64,000 nt of DNA from an uncultured Pelagibacteraceae bacterium (lineage in GTDB: Bacteria; Pseudomonadota; Alphaproteobacteria; Pelagibacterales; AG-422-B15), in assembly GCA_902598405.1 (NCBI GenBank), contig CACKBQ010000004.1, positions 1 to 64,000 of the forward strand, given 5' to 3'. The notes under the pieces were generated by a model. The model saw only the letters and a list, made by a program, of their open reading frames with translations. It did not search any database and was not told where the DNA came from. Both the position numbers and the translations under genes were made by a program. Positions 29,553 to 38,319 of the stretch are shown here, piece after piece (the first letter of the stretch is position 1; each line of letters begins with the position of its first letter).

Positions 29553-30595
29553 ATACTTTTTGCGGCCTTTGACAGGTTTTTTAATTTAAGCATTGCCATA
29601 TCTCTACTTAAATATCCAAGACCACAATCAGGAGCTGCTATAAGTCTCTCTTTATCAATATGGTTTAGACAGGACAGCAATCTATCCCTTATCACATCAA
29701 TTTCTTCTACTTCACTTGAGGCAACCTTTATTAACCCAAATATTATTTTTTTTGATTTATACAACTCAAGTAGTTTTAAATCATTGTGTCTATGAGCATC
29801 TTCAATAGATATGGTATCAATCAGACTATTCTCTAAGGCATCTGCAATTTCAAAATAACTTATTAACGGCGCTTTAGGATAATCATCTGCATCAATTTTA
29901 TCTGGATATCCACAACATATATGAGTTATCTTTTCACAGTCTGTAACTCCATGAAAACATCTTTCAAGATTATCTATTCCAAATTCGATTGCCTCTTTTG
30001 ATTTTCTTGCAAATAAAGGTTCGTCTACTTGTATATATTTACAGCCAGAACTGACTAATGACTTTATTTCTTTATTTATTGCCTCCCCTAAATCTACTCC
30101 TAACATTTTATGATCATTATAAAATTCATCAGCAATGGTATCTGTGATAGTCAATGGTCCAGGTATTGTAACTTTAATAGGATTTTTTGATATTGACTGA
30201 TTAATTTCGTATTCTTTATTTAAAAAAGACCCAATAAATTGAATTTTATTTGTGATTGTTGGAAGCCAACAATCATAATTACCTGTTCTCGCTGTTTTCT
30301 TTGTTAACTTTTCAAAATCGATCCCACCTAGATGCCTGCAGTGATAATGAATATAATTTTCTCGTCTAACTTCACCGTCTGTAATAATATCAATACCGCA
30401 CTCAATTTGATCTTTAATAATACTTTCTGAGGCAAGTTTTATTTGGACCTCATATTCTTCTCCCATTTTTAGTTTTGCCTGTTCCCACTTAGAAGTTGGG
30501 TATTCAGCATCTGTTCCTTTCTCATCTTTGAACCAATCAGGTAAAGTTAAGAAATCTGGCTTTGGGTAGGCGCCAATTGTAGTTGTTAAAATCAT
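29549..30595 (-). CDS. Short MetE-like (cobalamin-independent methionine synthase C-terminal-domain type) methyltransferase
   Basis: 'TTTIGAYPKP', 'YIQVDEPLF', 'THICCGYP', 'APDCGLGYLSRDMA'; 348 aa, no N-terminal MetE half. Confidence 0.82.
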   Translation of the reverse strand: MILTTTIGAYPKPDFLTLPDWFKDEKGTDAEYPTSKWEQAKLKMGEEYEVQIKLASESIIKDQIECGIDIITDGEVRRENYIHYHCRHLGGIDFEKLTKKTARTGNYDCWLPTITNKIQFIGSFLNKEYEINQSISKNPIKVTIPGPLTITDTIADEFYNDHKMLGVDLGEAINKEIKSLVSSGCKYIQVDEPLFARKSKEAIEFGIDNLERCFHGVTDCEKITHICCGYPDKIDADDYPKAPLISYFEIADALENSLIDTISIEDAHRHNDLKLLELYKSKKIIFGLIKVASSEVEEIDVIRDRLLSCLNHIDKERLIAAPDCGLGYLSRDMAMLKLKNLSKAAKSI

Positions 30596-30754
30596 ACAAA
30601 AAGTCTATTTAAAACAATAATTTAGCCAAGAAATAATTAAACTTAAAAATAAAAATAATAATCATTTTTATCAATGCTTTATAGGATAAATTTAAAGTAT
30701 CTATTTATGATTAATTTTTATGTATATTTATCATGTATTTAGATAAAGATCCAT

Positions 30755-30790
30755 TTAAAGAAAATTTATTAACTTATTAAATTTCTTTAA
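30755..30790 (+). ncRNA. Imperfect hairpin in the long leader of the ABC substrate-binding protein gene
   Basis: TTAAAGAAA(A)TTTA - TTAACTTAT - TAAATTTCTTTAA: 13 pairs with a single A bulge. Confidence 0.35.
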
Positions 30791-30866
30791 CTTTGTTCTT
30801 TACAGCTACCTCTATATGTATGAAAATTTTTATCAATTAAACAAATAAATTAAATGAGGAGTAGCC

Positions 30867-32012
30867 GTGAAGAAAATTAATAAAACTCTTAAGGCTGCAA
30901 AAGTTTCAAGAAGATCAGTCCTGAAAGGTGCAGCTGCAACTGGTGCAGCAGCAGCTATTGGGCCTTGGTATATTCCAAACGCTTTTGCTGCTCCCGTTGT
31001 TAATGTTTTAATGTGGGGCGAATATTTGCCGGACTCAGTAGTTGCAGATTTCAAAGCAAAAACTGGAATTACTGTTAACCATACTAAAATAGGAGATAAC
31101 GGTGAAATTATATCAAAAATGAAAGCTGGTGGTGGAGCCGGTTATGACCTTGCAAGTCCAACAAACATGAGAGCTTTGCAATGGGCTGACCTTGGCGTAC
31201 TTGCCCCATTTGATATGAATCGAATAAACACAAGCGCTGTTAACCCAGGAATGCTAGCTGTTGGTGAGCGTGACTGGAATTTTGGTGGAAAAGGATCTCA
31301 CTGGGTACCACAACTTTGGGGTACTGAGTCGATTTCTTGGAGAACCGACAAATGGCAACCCGATGGACTTCCAAGCTTTGGAGATATTTGGGAGCCTAAT
31401 CCTGGAATAGATGGCGCATTCATGATGGGTAGAACATACTCAATGATGACTGGATGTGGTATTTGGATGCATCATCAAGGCAAAATGGATTTCTGGTCTT
31501 CGTACAACGATGAAGATACAATGAGAAAGAATTGGGAAACAATTACTGACTATTGTATTTCAAAAAAAGGAAATCTTGTTAAATTTTGGTCTGGTGCCGA
31601 TCCTCAGAAACAAGGATTCACATCTGATGGTGTTGTCGTAGGACAAACTTGGGATGGCCCTATTGCAGCAATGATGAAAGCTGGAGAACCAGTTGCGTAC
31701 CAAACTACTGATGAGGGTGCGTTGGCATGGATCGACGGTATAACAATGTCTGCAAAAGCAGAAAACATTGATGAAGCTTATGAGTTAATCAATTACAGTT
31801 TTACACCAGAAGTAGGCGGCCAAACTGTGAATGAAATCGGTTATAACTCAGCTGTTAATGGAGCTTCAGACCATTACTCAGATGAAACTAAAGCTTTAGC
31901 AAAAGCAATATACCCGGGGGACACTTCGACCAAGTTAAATCCTTGGCCACCAGAACCGCCATGGTATGCTGATGCAAGAGCTGAATACGCTAACAAATTT
32001 GAAACAGCGTAA
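30867..32012 (+). CDS. ABC transporter substrate-binding protein, spermidine/putrescine type (Tat signal)
   Basis: 'VSRRSVLKGAAATGAAAAIG' signal; 'VNVLMWGEYLPDSVVADFKAKTGITVNHTKIG'; next to PotABC homologs. Confidence 0.88.
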   Translation: MKKINKTLKAAKVSRRSVLKGAAATGAAAAIGPWYIPNAFAAPVVNVLMWGEYLPDSVVADFKAKTGITVNHTKIGDNGEIISKMKAGGGAGYDLASPTNMRALQWADLGVLAPFDMNRINTSAVNPGMLAVGERDWNFGGKGSHWVPQLWGTESISWRTDKWQPDGLPSFGDIWEPNPGIDGAFMMGRTYSMMTGCGIWMHHQGKMDFWSSYNDEDTMRKNWETITDYCISKKGNLVKFWSGADPQKQGFTSDGVVVGQTWDGPIAAMMKAGEPVAYQTTDEGALAWIDGITMSAKAENIDEAYELINYSFTPEVGGQTVNEIGYNSAVNGASDHYSDETKALAKAIYPGDTSTKLNPWPPEPPWYADARAEYANKFETA

Positions 32013-32036
32013 TTAGTTCTCTAGGATTAGTTATTA

Positions 32037-32068
32037 AAAGCGCCCAAGGCATTGTCTTGGGCGTTTTT
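32037..32068 (+). terminator. Rho-independent terminator between substrate-binding protein and ATPase genes
   Basis: CGCCCAAG-GCATTGT-CTTGGGCG followed by TTTTTAT; 8-bp GC-rich stem plus flanking A/T pairs. Confidence 0.92.
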
Positions 32069-32110
32069 ATTGAATCGTGTTTTTCAGTTAAACCATTATA
32101 ATTTGTATCA

Positions 32111-33208
32111 ATGAGCGCAGATGTAGAGTTAAGTGATGTTTCGGTAACATTTGGCAGTTTTTATGCCGCCAAGAATGTCAATGTGAAAGTAAATGGAGGT
32201 GAGTTCTTCAGCTTCTTAGGACCTTCAGGCTGCGGAAAGACTACTCTGTTAAGGGCTATATCTGGATTTCAAGAACCTTCTGAAGGTAAAGTGCTTATTG
32301 ACAATAAAGATATGTCTGGAATTGGTCCAAATAAAAGACCAACCGCGTTAATATTTCAAAACTTAGCTCTGTTTCCTCTCATGAGTGTATCAGAAAATAT
32401 TGCATTTTCCCTTGAAGTAAGGGGCGTATCAAAAGAAGAAAGAAAAAAAAGAGCGGATGAACTTTTGGAATTGATAGCATTAGAGGGACAAGGAGATAAA
32501 AAAGTTCATCAACTCTCTGGAGGTCAAAAACAAAGAGTAGCCATTGCAAGAGCTTTAGCTGTTGAGCCAAAAGTTCTTCTTTTAGATGAACCATTGTCTG
32601 CCTTGGATTTAAAACTTCGTCAAAGAATGAGAACCGAACTTAGAGAAATACAAAAAAGAGTAAACATTACATTTATTTATATTACGCACGATCAAGGAGA
32701 AGCCCTAACAATGTCTGATCGAATAGCGGTCATGAATGAAGGAGAGCTTGAGCAAATTGGAAAATGCGACGAAGTTTATAACAATCCATTAACACCATTT
32801 GTTGCAACATTCGTTGGTGAGAATAATCCTTTATATGGAAAAGTTACAGGTATTGAGGGAGATAAAGCTAAAATTGAAACTGCTGATGGGCAATATTTAG
32901 CAACGATGAATGAAAGCAAAAAGTTAAATATTGGAGATGAGTCAATTGCATTTGTTAGACCTGAGTCTTTGTTTATACCAAGAGATGGCGACAACTTTGA
33001 TAATAAAATTGATGTGAATATTGAAAGTTTTGAATTTGAAGGAAATTTAAAAAACTTTTACGCAAGCCTTAAATCGGGAGCAAAAATTAAATTTTCAGTA
33101 CCAAACGCCATAGATACATCCTCTATAACTTCAGGATCGTCAATCGTACTAGGTTTTGAATCTTCAAAATCAGTAATATTACCCAAAGCATCTCTAGCTA
33201 TAGATTAA
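32111..33208 (+). CDS. ABC transporter ATP-binding protein (PotA-like)
   Basis: 'LGPSGCGKTTLLRAISG', 'LSGGQKQRVAIARAL', 'LLLDEPLSALD', C-terminal TOBE region. Confidence 0.93.
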   Translation: MSADVELSDVSVTFGSFYAAKNVNVKVNGGEFFSFLGPSGCGKTTLLRAISGFQEPSEGKVLIDNKDMSGIGPNKRPTALIFQNLALFPLMSVSENIAFSLEVRGVSKEERKKRADELLELIALEGQGDKKVHQLSGGQKQRVAIARALAVEPKVLLLDEPLSALDLKLRQRMRTELREIQKRVNITFIYITHDQGEALTMSDRIAVMNEGELEQIGKCDEVYNNPLTPFVATFVGENNPLYGKVTGIEGDKAKIETADGQYLATMNESKKLNIGDESIAFVRPESLFIPRDGDNFDNKIDVNIESFEFEGNLKNFYASLKSGAKIKFSVPNAIDTSSITSGSSIVLGFESSKSVILPKASLAID

Positions 33209-33211
33209 GTC

Positions 33212-34141
33212 ATGAACAATTTTTTATTTACTCAACCATTTTTTAAGAAAAACGGTAAGGCAGTTGCGATATATTTTTTAGTAGCAATAATATTTTGGTT
33301 TGTTTTCTTAGTTATAATTCCACAATTTTATATGTTGGATTTATCATTTAGAACCAACGTCCCCCCTTTAGCAAGAGGTGGACCTGAAGATTATTATACT
33401 TTTGAACACTATAGCCACTTTATATTTGGATCTAAGACAGCCACTGATGCTTTTAACTTTGTTGATTTAGGTGTATTTGGAAGAACTATTTTTGTTTCAA
33501 TGCTTGTCACAATTGCAAATCTGCTATTTTGCTATCCAATAGCATTTTATATAGCGAAAATTGCAAATCCTAGTACCGCTAGACTTCTTATTGTTTCTCT
33601 GATTATTCCTTTCTGGATTAATGAATTGCTTAGATCATTCGCATTGAGAATTTTGTTTGCAAACGAAGGTGTAATTAACAATTTCTTGACTGGGGTTGGA
33701 TTACTCGATCAAGGAATCCTATTTATCACTTATGATATCGGCTTATATACCGGCTTAATATACGCTTATATTTTGCTGATGATGTTCCCTCTCTATAATG
33801 CAATCGAAAGTTTGGACATTAATCAAATCGAGGCAGCAAAAGATTTAGGTTCCTCGTCTTTTAGAACACATTGGAGAATAGTTATTCCTCATGCAAAACC
33901 AGGTATCGTATCTGGTTGTACTATGGTTTTTATGTTAACTGTTGGAGCATTAGCAACACCAGTTGTTTTAAGTAGTCCTAATACTTTATGGTTTCCTCAA
34001 CTGATATATCAATGGTTTAACATGAATGACAACTGGTCTAGAGGATCAGCTTATTCAATTATTTTGTTAATAGTATCTGTTATTTTTGTGCTCACAATGA
34101 TGCGAATATTTAAAGTTAGAATTGGAGAAATTATCAAGTGA
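33212..34141 (+). CDS. ABC transporter permease (PotB-like)
   Basis: 'EAAKDLGSSSFRTHWRIVIPHAKPGIVSG' EAA motif; between PotA- and PotC-like genes. Confidence 0.92.
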   Translation: MNNFLFTQPFFKKNGKAVAIYFLVAIIFWFVFLVIIPQFYMLDLSFRTNVPPLARGGPEDYYTFEHYSHFIFGSKTATDAFNFVDLGVFGRTIFVSMLVTIANLLFCYPIAFYIAKIANPSTARLLIVSLIIPFWINELLRSFALRILFANEGVINNFLTGVGLLDQGILFITYDIGLYTGLIYAYILLMMFPLYNAIESLDINQIEAAKDLGSSSFRTHWRIVIPHAKPGIVSGCTMVFMLTVGALATPVVLSSPNTLWFPQLIYQWFNMNDNWSRGSAYSIILLIVSVIFVLTMMRIFKVRIGEIIK

Positions 34142-35346
34142 GACCGAGTTATTTTATAAATTTCATGATGGGAATATATATTTTTATATTTTTCGCATAC
34201 TTATTTGGGCCGTTGATCATCATGAGCATTACAGCATTCAACTCTGCAGAATTTCCATCGATCACACCTTGGGAATGTTTTAGTTTTAGATGGTTTAATG
34301 AAGGTAAAATTGCTTATGATGGACAACATCTGGCAGGACTTTTATCTGACTGGAGACTTCACGATGGTATTATTAGCAGTTTGATTATAGGTGCAGGAGT
34401 TGTAACTCTCTCCGTACCGATTGGAATGGCCGCAGCAATAGTATTAACTCAAGTGCGTTCGCAGTTGAGGGATATTTATTACTCAATTTCGATTATGCCC
34501 GTTTTATTTCCTGGTGTGATAATTGGTATTTCAACAGTCGTTTTATGGGACCGAATAGCAGGCTTAGGAGGAGAGGGGTTCATTGCAGATATTGGAAGAA
34601 ACGGAATATTTCTAACAATTTTGGCTCAAACCTGTTTTATATCTACTTATTGTTTTTTAATATTTGTAGCAAGACTTCAAAGATTTGATCAGACTCAAGA
34701 AGAGGCAGCTTTAGACCTTGGAGCGTCGCAAACTCAAGTATTTTTTAAAATTTTAGTTCCTTACTTAAGCCCCGCAATAGCATCGGCTGCAGTAATTGCT
34801 TTTTTATTTTCATTTGAAAATTATAACACGACTGTATTTAGCATTTTATCGGATCAAACATTAACAACTGTAATTGCATCAAAAGTAAGGCTGGGAATAA
34901 GTCCTGCATTGAGTGCATTAGCTTTAACAATAATAGCGTTAACTATTATAGCTGCAGTTACCTATGAGGTTTTACGAAGAAGAGCAGAAAAACGATATGC
35001 AGAGTCTCAGGAAAAGTTTGTAAAAGAAAAAGCAGCAGACAATAGAATTAATAAAAAATATAAAGCTGGTTTTAAAATTCCAAAGGGAATTGCCGCTATA
35101 TTGTTAATAGTGGTCTTTGCTACTTACGGAGCTACCCAAGTAGTGAAAAATGATCTTTACGGACAATCATGTATTGATGCTGCTGATAAGGAGAAAAAAT
35201 CCAAATTTCTTGAACAATTGCAAACTTTAGAGTCTAATGAACTTACTGATGAAGAACTTTCTGGAGGGTCCTTAGGTGGCAATCAGGATTACGGAGATAT
35301 ATTTGGAGACCCATCATTATTCCAAGATTTTGGAGGATTTGATTAA
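34138..35346 (+). CDS. ABC transporter permease (PotC-like) with an unusual C-terminal extension (GTG start)
   Basis: 'EAALDLGASQTQVFFKILVPYLSPAI'; after the permease domain a further TM helix and acidic/Gly-rich tail. Confidence 0.9.
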   Translation: MRPSYFINFMMGIYIFIFFAYLFGPLIIMSITAFNSAEFPSITPWECFSFRWFNEGKIAYDGQHLAGLLSDWRLHDGIISSLIIGAGVVTLSVPIGMAAAIVLTQVRSQLRDIYYSISIMPVLFPGVIIGISTVVLWDRIAGLGGEGFIADIGRNGIFLTILAQTCFISTYCFLIFVARLQRFDQTQEEAALDLGASQTQVFFKILVPYLSPAIASAAVIAFLFSFENYNTTVFSILSDQTLTTVIASKVRLGISPALSALALTIIALTIIAAVTYEVLRRRAEKRYAESQEKFVKEKAADNRINKKYKAGFKIPKGIAAILLIVVFATYGATQVVKNDLYGQSCIDAADKEKKSKFLEQLQTLESNELTDEELSGGSLGGNQDYGDIFGDPSLFQDFGGFD

Positions 35347-35352
35347 TAGATT

Positions 35353-36312
35353 ATGAGCGATAAAAAAGAACCAATTCAACCAGTAAGCGGAACAGTTGTT
35401 CCTAGGTATGCTGGCCCATCTACATTTGCACGTCTTCCTGAGCTGAGAGATGTTGAAGAGTGTGATGTAGCTATTATAGGTGTACCATTTGATGCAGGTA
35501 CGAGTTATCGTCCTGGGGCTAGATTTGGTCCTCAAAGTGTAAGACAAGCTTCTAGACAGCTGAGAACGAATTATCATCCAAACTATGATGTTGAACCTTT
35601 CAAGGTGCAACAGGTAGCTGATGCTGGGGACATAGCCTGTAATCCCTTTGATATTGACGAGGCAATTAAGCAAATTGAAAAAGGATCTACTGAGCTGCTC
35701 CAAAAAGTTGGAAGTATTGTAACTATTGGCGGTGACCACACAATTGCATTGCCATTACTTAGATCAATTAATAAAAAGGTTGGTGGTCCGGTTGCCTTAG
35801 TTCACTTTGACGCTCACTTGGATACTTGGGACACATACTTCGGAGCTCCTTATACGCACGGTACGCCATTTAGAAGAGCAAGAGAAGAAAAGCTATTTTT
35901 GGATGATGCATCAATGCATATTGGAATTCGTGGCCCTCTTTACAGTACAAATGATTTAAAAAATGATCGTGAATTAGGTTTTAAAACCATTCACTGCGAT
36001 GAATTCCAAACAAACACAATTGATCAAATTGTTAAAAGAATAAAAGATAGAATTGGCAATAATCCATTATATATATCCATAGATATTGATGTTTTAGATC
36101 CAGCACATGCTCCTGGAACTGGAACCCCAGAAGTTGCGGGAATGACCACAAGAGAAATATTAAATGTATTAAGAGGATTGGCAGGTTCACAGCTTGTTTC
36201 AGCAGATGTCGTGGAAGTCGCCCCAGCCTATGATCATGCAGAACTTACGTCGACCGCTGCAGCAACAATTGTTTATGAGCTGATAAATATTATTGCAAGA
36301 AACCCAAAGTAA
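35353..36312 (+). CDS. speB: Agmatinase/ureohydrolase family protein
   Basis: 'GGDHTIALPLLRSI', 'ALVHFDAHLDTWD', 'SIDIDVLDPAHAPGTGTPEVAGMTTRE' Mn-binding motifs. Confidence 0.88.
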   Translation: MSDKKEPIQPVSGTVVPRYAGPSTFARLPELRDVEECDVAIIGVPFDAGTSYRPGARFGPQSVRQASRQLRTNYHPNYDVEPFKVQQVADAGDIACNPFDIDEAIKQIEKGSTELLQKVGSIVTIGGDHTIALPLLRSINKKVGGPVALVHFDAHLDTWDTYFGAPYTHGTPFRRAREEKLFLDDASMHIGIRGPLYSTNDLKNDRELGFKTIHCDEFQTNTIDQIVKRIKDRIGNNPLYISIDIDVLDPAHAPGTGTPEVAGMTTREILNVLRGLAGSQLVSADVVEVAPAYDHAELTSTAAATIVYELINIIARNPK

Positions 36313-36313
36313 T

Positions 36314-37093
36314 CTATTTAATTTCAAACCAGATTGGAACATGATCAGAGGGTCTTTCAAGACCTCTAAATTGTTTTTCTATTTGACAGTCAGTTATTCG
36401 ATCAACTGCACTTGGTGTTGCAAGAAAATGATCAATTCGAAGACCGTTGTCTTTTTCCCATGACCCTCTTGAATAGTCCCAGTATGTGAACTCATAGGGT
36501 TTAGAATTATAAATTCTTAGCACATCAGACAGACCTAAATTTATGATTTCTCTGTAAATTTTTATAGAGTCTGGATGATGCAAAGCGTCATTTTTCCACT
36601 TATTAATATCAACCGCGTCATCAGAACCTGGTATTATATTATAATCCCCTCCAAATATAATTGTTTCATGGTTTTCTATTTTATTTTGAGCATACTTTTT
36701 AAATCTCCTCATCCAATCTAATTTGTAAGGAAATTTTTCAGTATCAATAGGATTGCCATTAGGGAGATATAAAGAGACAATATTAAAAGGATTTTCGACT
36801 TGTACCTGTGCATCAATAAATCTTGCTTGAACATCTTCTTTGTTTCCCGGCAAAGTATCTGTAATTTTTTTTATTGGGGCTTTTGATAAAATAGCCACTC
36901 CATTATATGATTTTTGACCCTTTTTAATTATTTGGTATCCAAGTGATGAAATCTCTTCTTCTGGAAAGTTTTCATCAGTTGATTTTGTTTCCTGAAGCAT
37001 GACTATATCTGGTTTAACTGTTTTATCTAATTCAATTAAATGAGGTAAACGAACCCTTATTGAATTTACATTCCAACTTACTATTTTTACCAT
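36314..37093 (-). CDS. xthA: Exodeoxyribonuclease III
   Basis: 'VKIVSWNVNSIRVRLPHLIELDKTVKPDIVMLQETKS', 'RIDHFLAT', 'PSDHVPIWFEI'. Confidence 0.93.
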   Translation of the reverse strand: MVKIVSWNVNSIRVRLPHLIELDKTVKPDIVMLQETKSTDENFPEEEISSLGYQIIKKGQKSYNGVAILSKAPIKKITDTLPGNKEDVQARFIDAQVQVENPFNIVSLYLPNGNPIDTEKFPYKLDWMRRFKKYAQNKIENHETIIFGGDYNIIPGSDDAVDINKWKNDALHHPDSIKIYREIINLGLSDVLRIYNSKPYEFTYWDYSRGSWEKDNGLRIDHFLATPSAVDRITDCQIEKQFRGLERPSDHVPIWFEIK

Positions 37094-37179
37094 CCGTATT
37101 CTTTTATTGTTATTTTAAGATTCTTAAAGTAATGAGTTTATTGTACAATAAAAATTTATGTTACCAATTCTATTTAGTG

Positions 37180-38316
37180 ATGATTTCTGAAGATTTATCT
37201 TTTATTTCAACCAATCAAGAAACTTCGAAAGGTAGGCTGTATAAAGAGAATTACAGTCAAACTAGATCAGAGTTCCAAAGGGATCGTGATCGAATTCTTC
37301 ATTCTGCTGCCTTTAGACGACTTAAACACAAGACACAGGTATTTGTTTCAAATGAAGGAGATCACTACAGGACAAGATTAACACATTCGCTCGAAGTATC
37401 ACAAATAGCGAGGTCAATAAGTAAAATATTCAATCTCAATGAAGATTTAACTGAAACATTATCTTTAAGTCATGATATTGGTCATCCGCCATTTGGACAT
37501 GCTGGAGAAGATGCTCTTTCAGAATGCATGGTTTCTCATGAGGGTTTTGACCATAATGATCAGGCAATTAGAATTGTACATTTGTTAGAAAAAAAGTATT
37601 TTGATTTTGAAGGTTTAAACTTAACGTGGGAAACACTTGAAGGACTCGTAAAGCATAATGGGCCGATGACAAAAGATGTTCCAAAAACCATAGAAGCTCT
37701 CGATAAAGCGTTTGACTTAAAGTTGAATGAGTTTTCATCAATTGAAGCGCAAATAGCCTCAATAGCGGATGACATAGCATACAATAATCATGATTTAGAT
37801 GACGGACTTAGAGCAGGTTTTTTTTCATATGATGATCTGGCTGAATTGCCAATGATTGGTGAAATTATTAAAAATTTTCCGAAAAATTATAACTCTTACG
37901 ATATGCAGCGTATAAATAATGAAATAACAAGAAAATCAACCTCAATTATGATTACTGATGTAATTAATACAATTAGTGAGAAAGTTAAAAAATCAAAAGT
38001 AAGATGCAATGAAGATGTCAGGCTTAATAATGAAAAAATTGCTGACTTTTCAGATAAAACAAAAGAAGAAGTAAAGTATATTAGATCTTTCCTATCAATG
38101 AAAATGTATAATCATGATAAAGTAAAAGCAATGACCAGTAACGCCCATCAAATTATATCATCACTATTCAAACTATTTATAGAACAAGATGAAAAATTCT
38201 TAAAAGAACATATGAAAAAAATTATTTCTGATGAGGATAAACCAAGAGCAGTATGCGACTTCATAGCTGGAATGACTGATAACTATGCTCAGAATTTTTA
38301 TAATAAATTTAATTAG
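37180..38316 (+). CDS. dgt: Deoxyguanosinetriphosphate triphosphohydrolase-like protein
   Basis: 'FQRDRDRILHSAAFRRLKHKTQVF', 'LSHDIGHPPFGHAGEDAL'; start set to internal ATG 37180 (MISEDLS). Confidence 0.9.
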   Translation: MISEDLSFISTNQETSKGRLYKENYSQTRSEFQRDRDRILHSAAFRRLKHKTQVFVSNEGDHYRTRLTHSLEVSQIARSISKIFNLNEDLTETLSLSHDIGHPPFGHAGEDALSECMVSHEGFDHNDQAIRIVHLLEKKYFDFEGLNLTWETLEGLVKHNGPMTKDVPKTIEALDKAFDLKLNEFSSIEAQIASIADDIAYNNHDLDDGLRAGFFSYDDLAELPMIGEIIKNFPKNYNSYDMQRINNEITRKSTSIMITDVINTISEKVKKSKVRCNEDVRLNNEKIADFSDKTKEEVKYIRSFLSMKMYNHDKVKAMTSNAHQIISSLFKLFIEQDEKFLKEHMKKIISDEDKPRAVCDFIAGMTDNYAQNFYNKFN

Positions 38317-38319
38317 TTT

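Noticed and set aside
35317-35739. 140-aa minus-strand ORF across the potC/agmatinase junction
   Set aside because: Overlaps two well-supported plus-strand genes; translation looks like a reverse-complement artefact.
37060-37179. N-terminal extension of the dgt ORF to 37060
   Set aside because: The 40 extra residues overlap xthA's 5' end and do not resemble Dgt; ATG at 37180 fits better.
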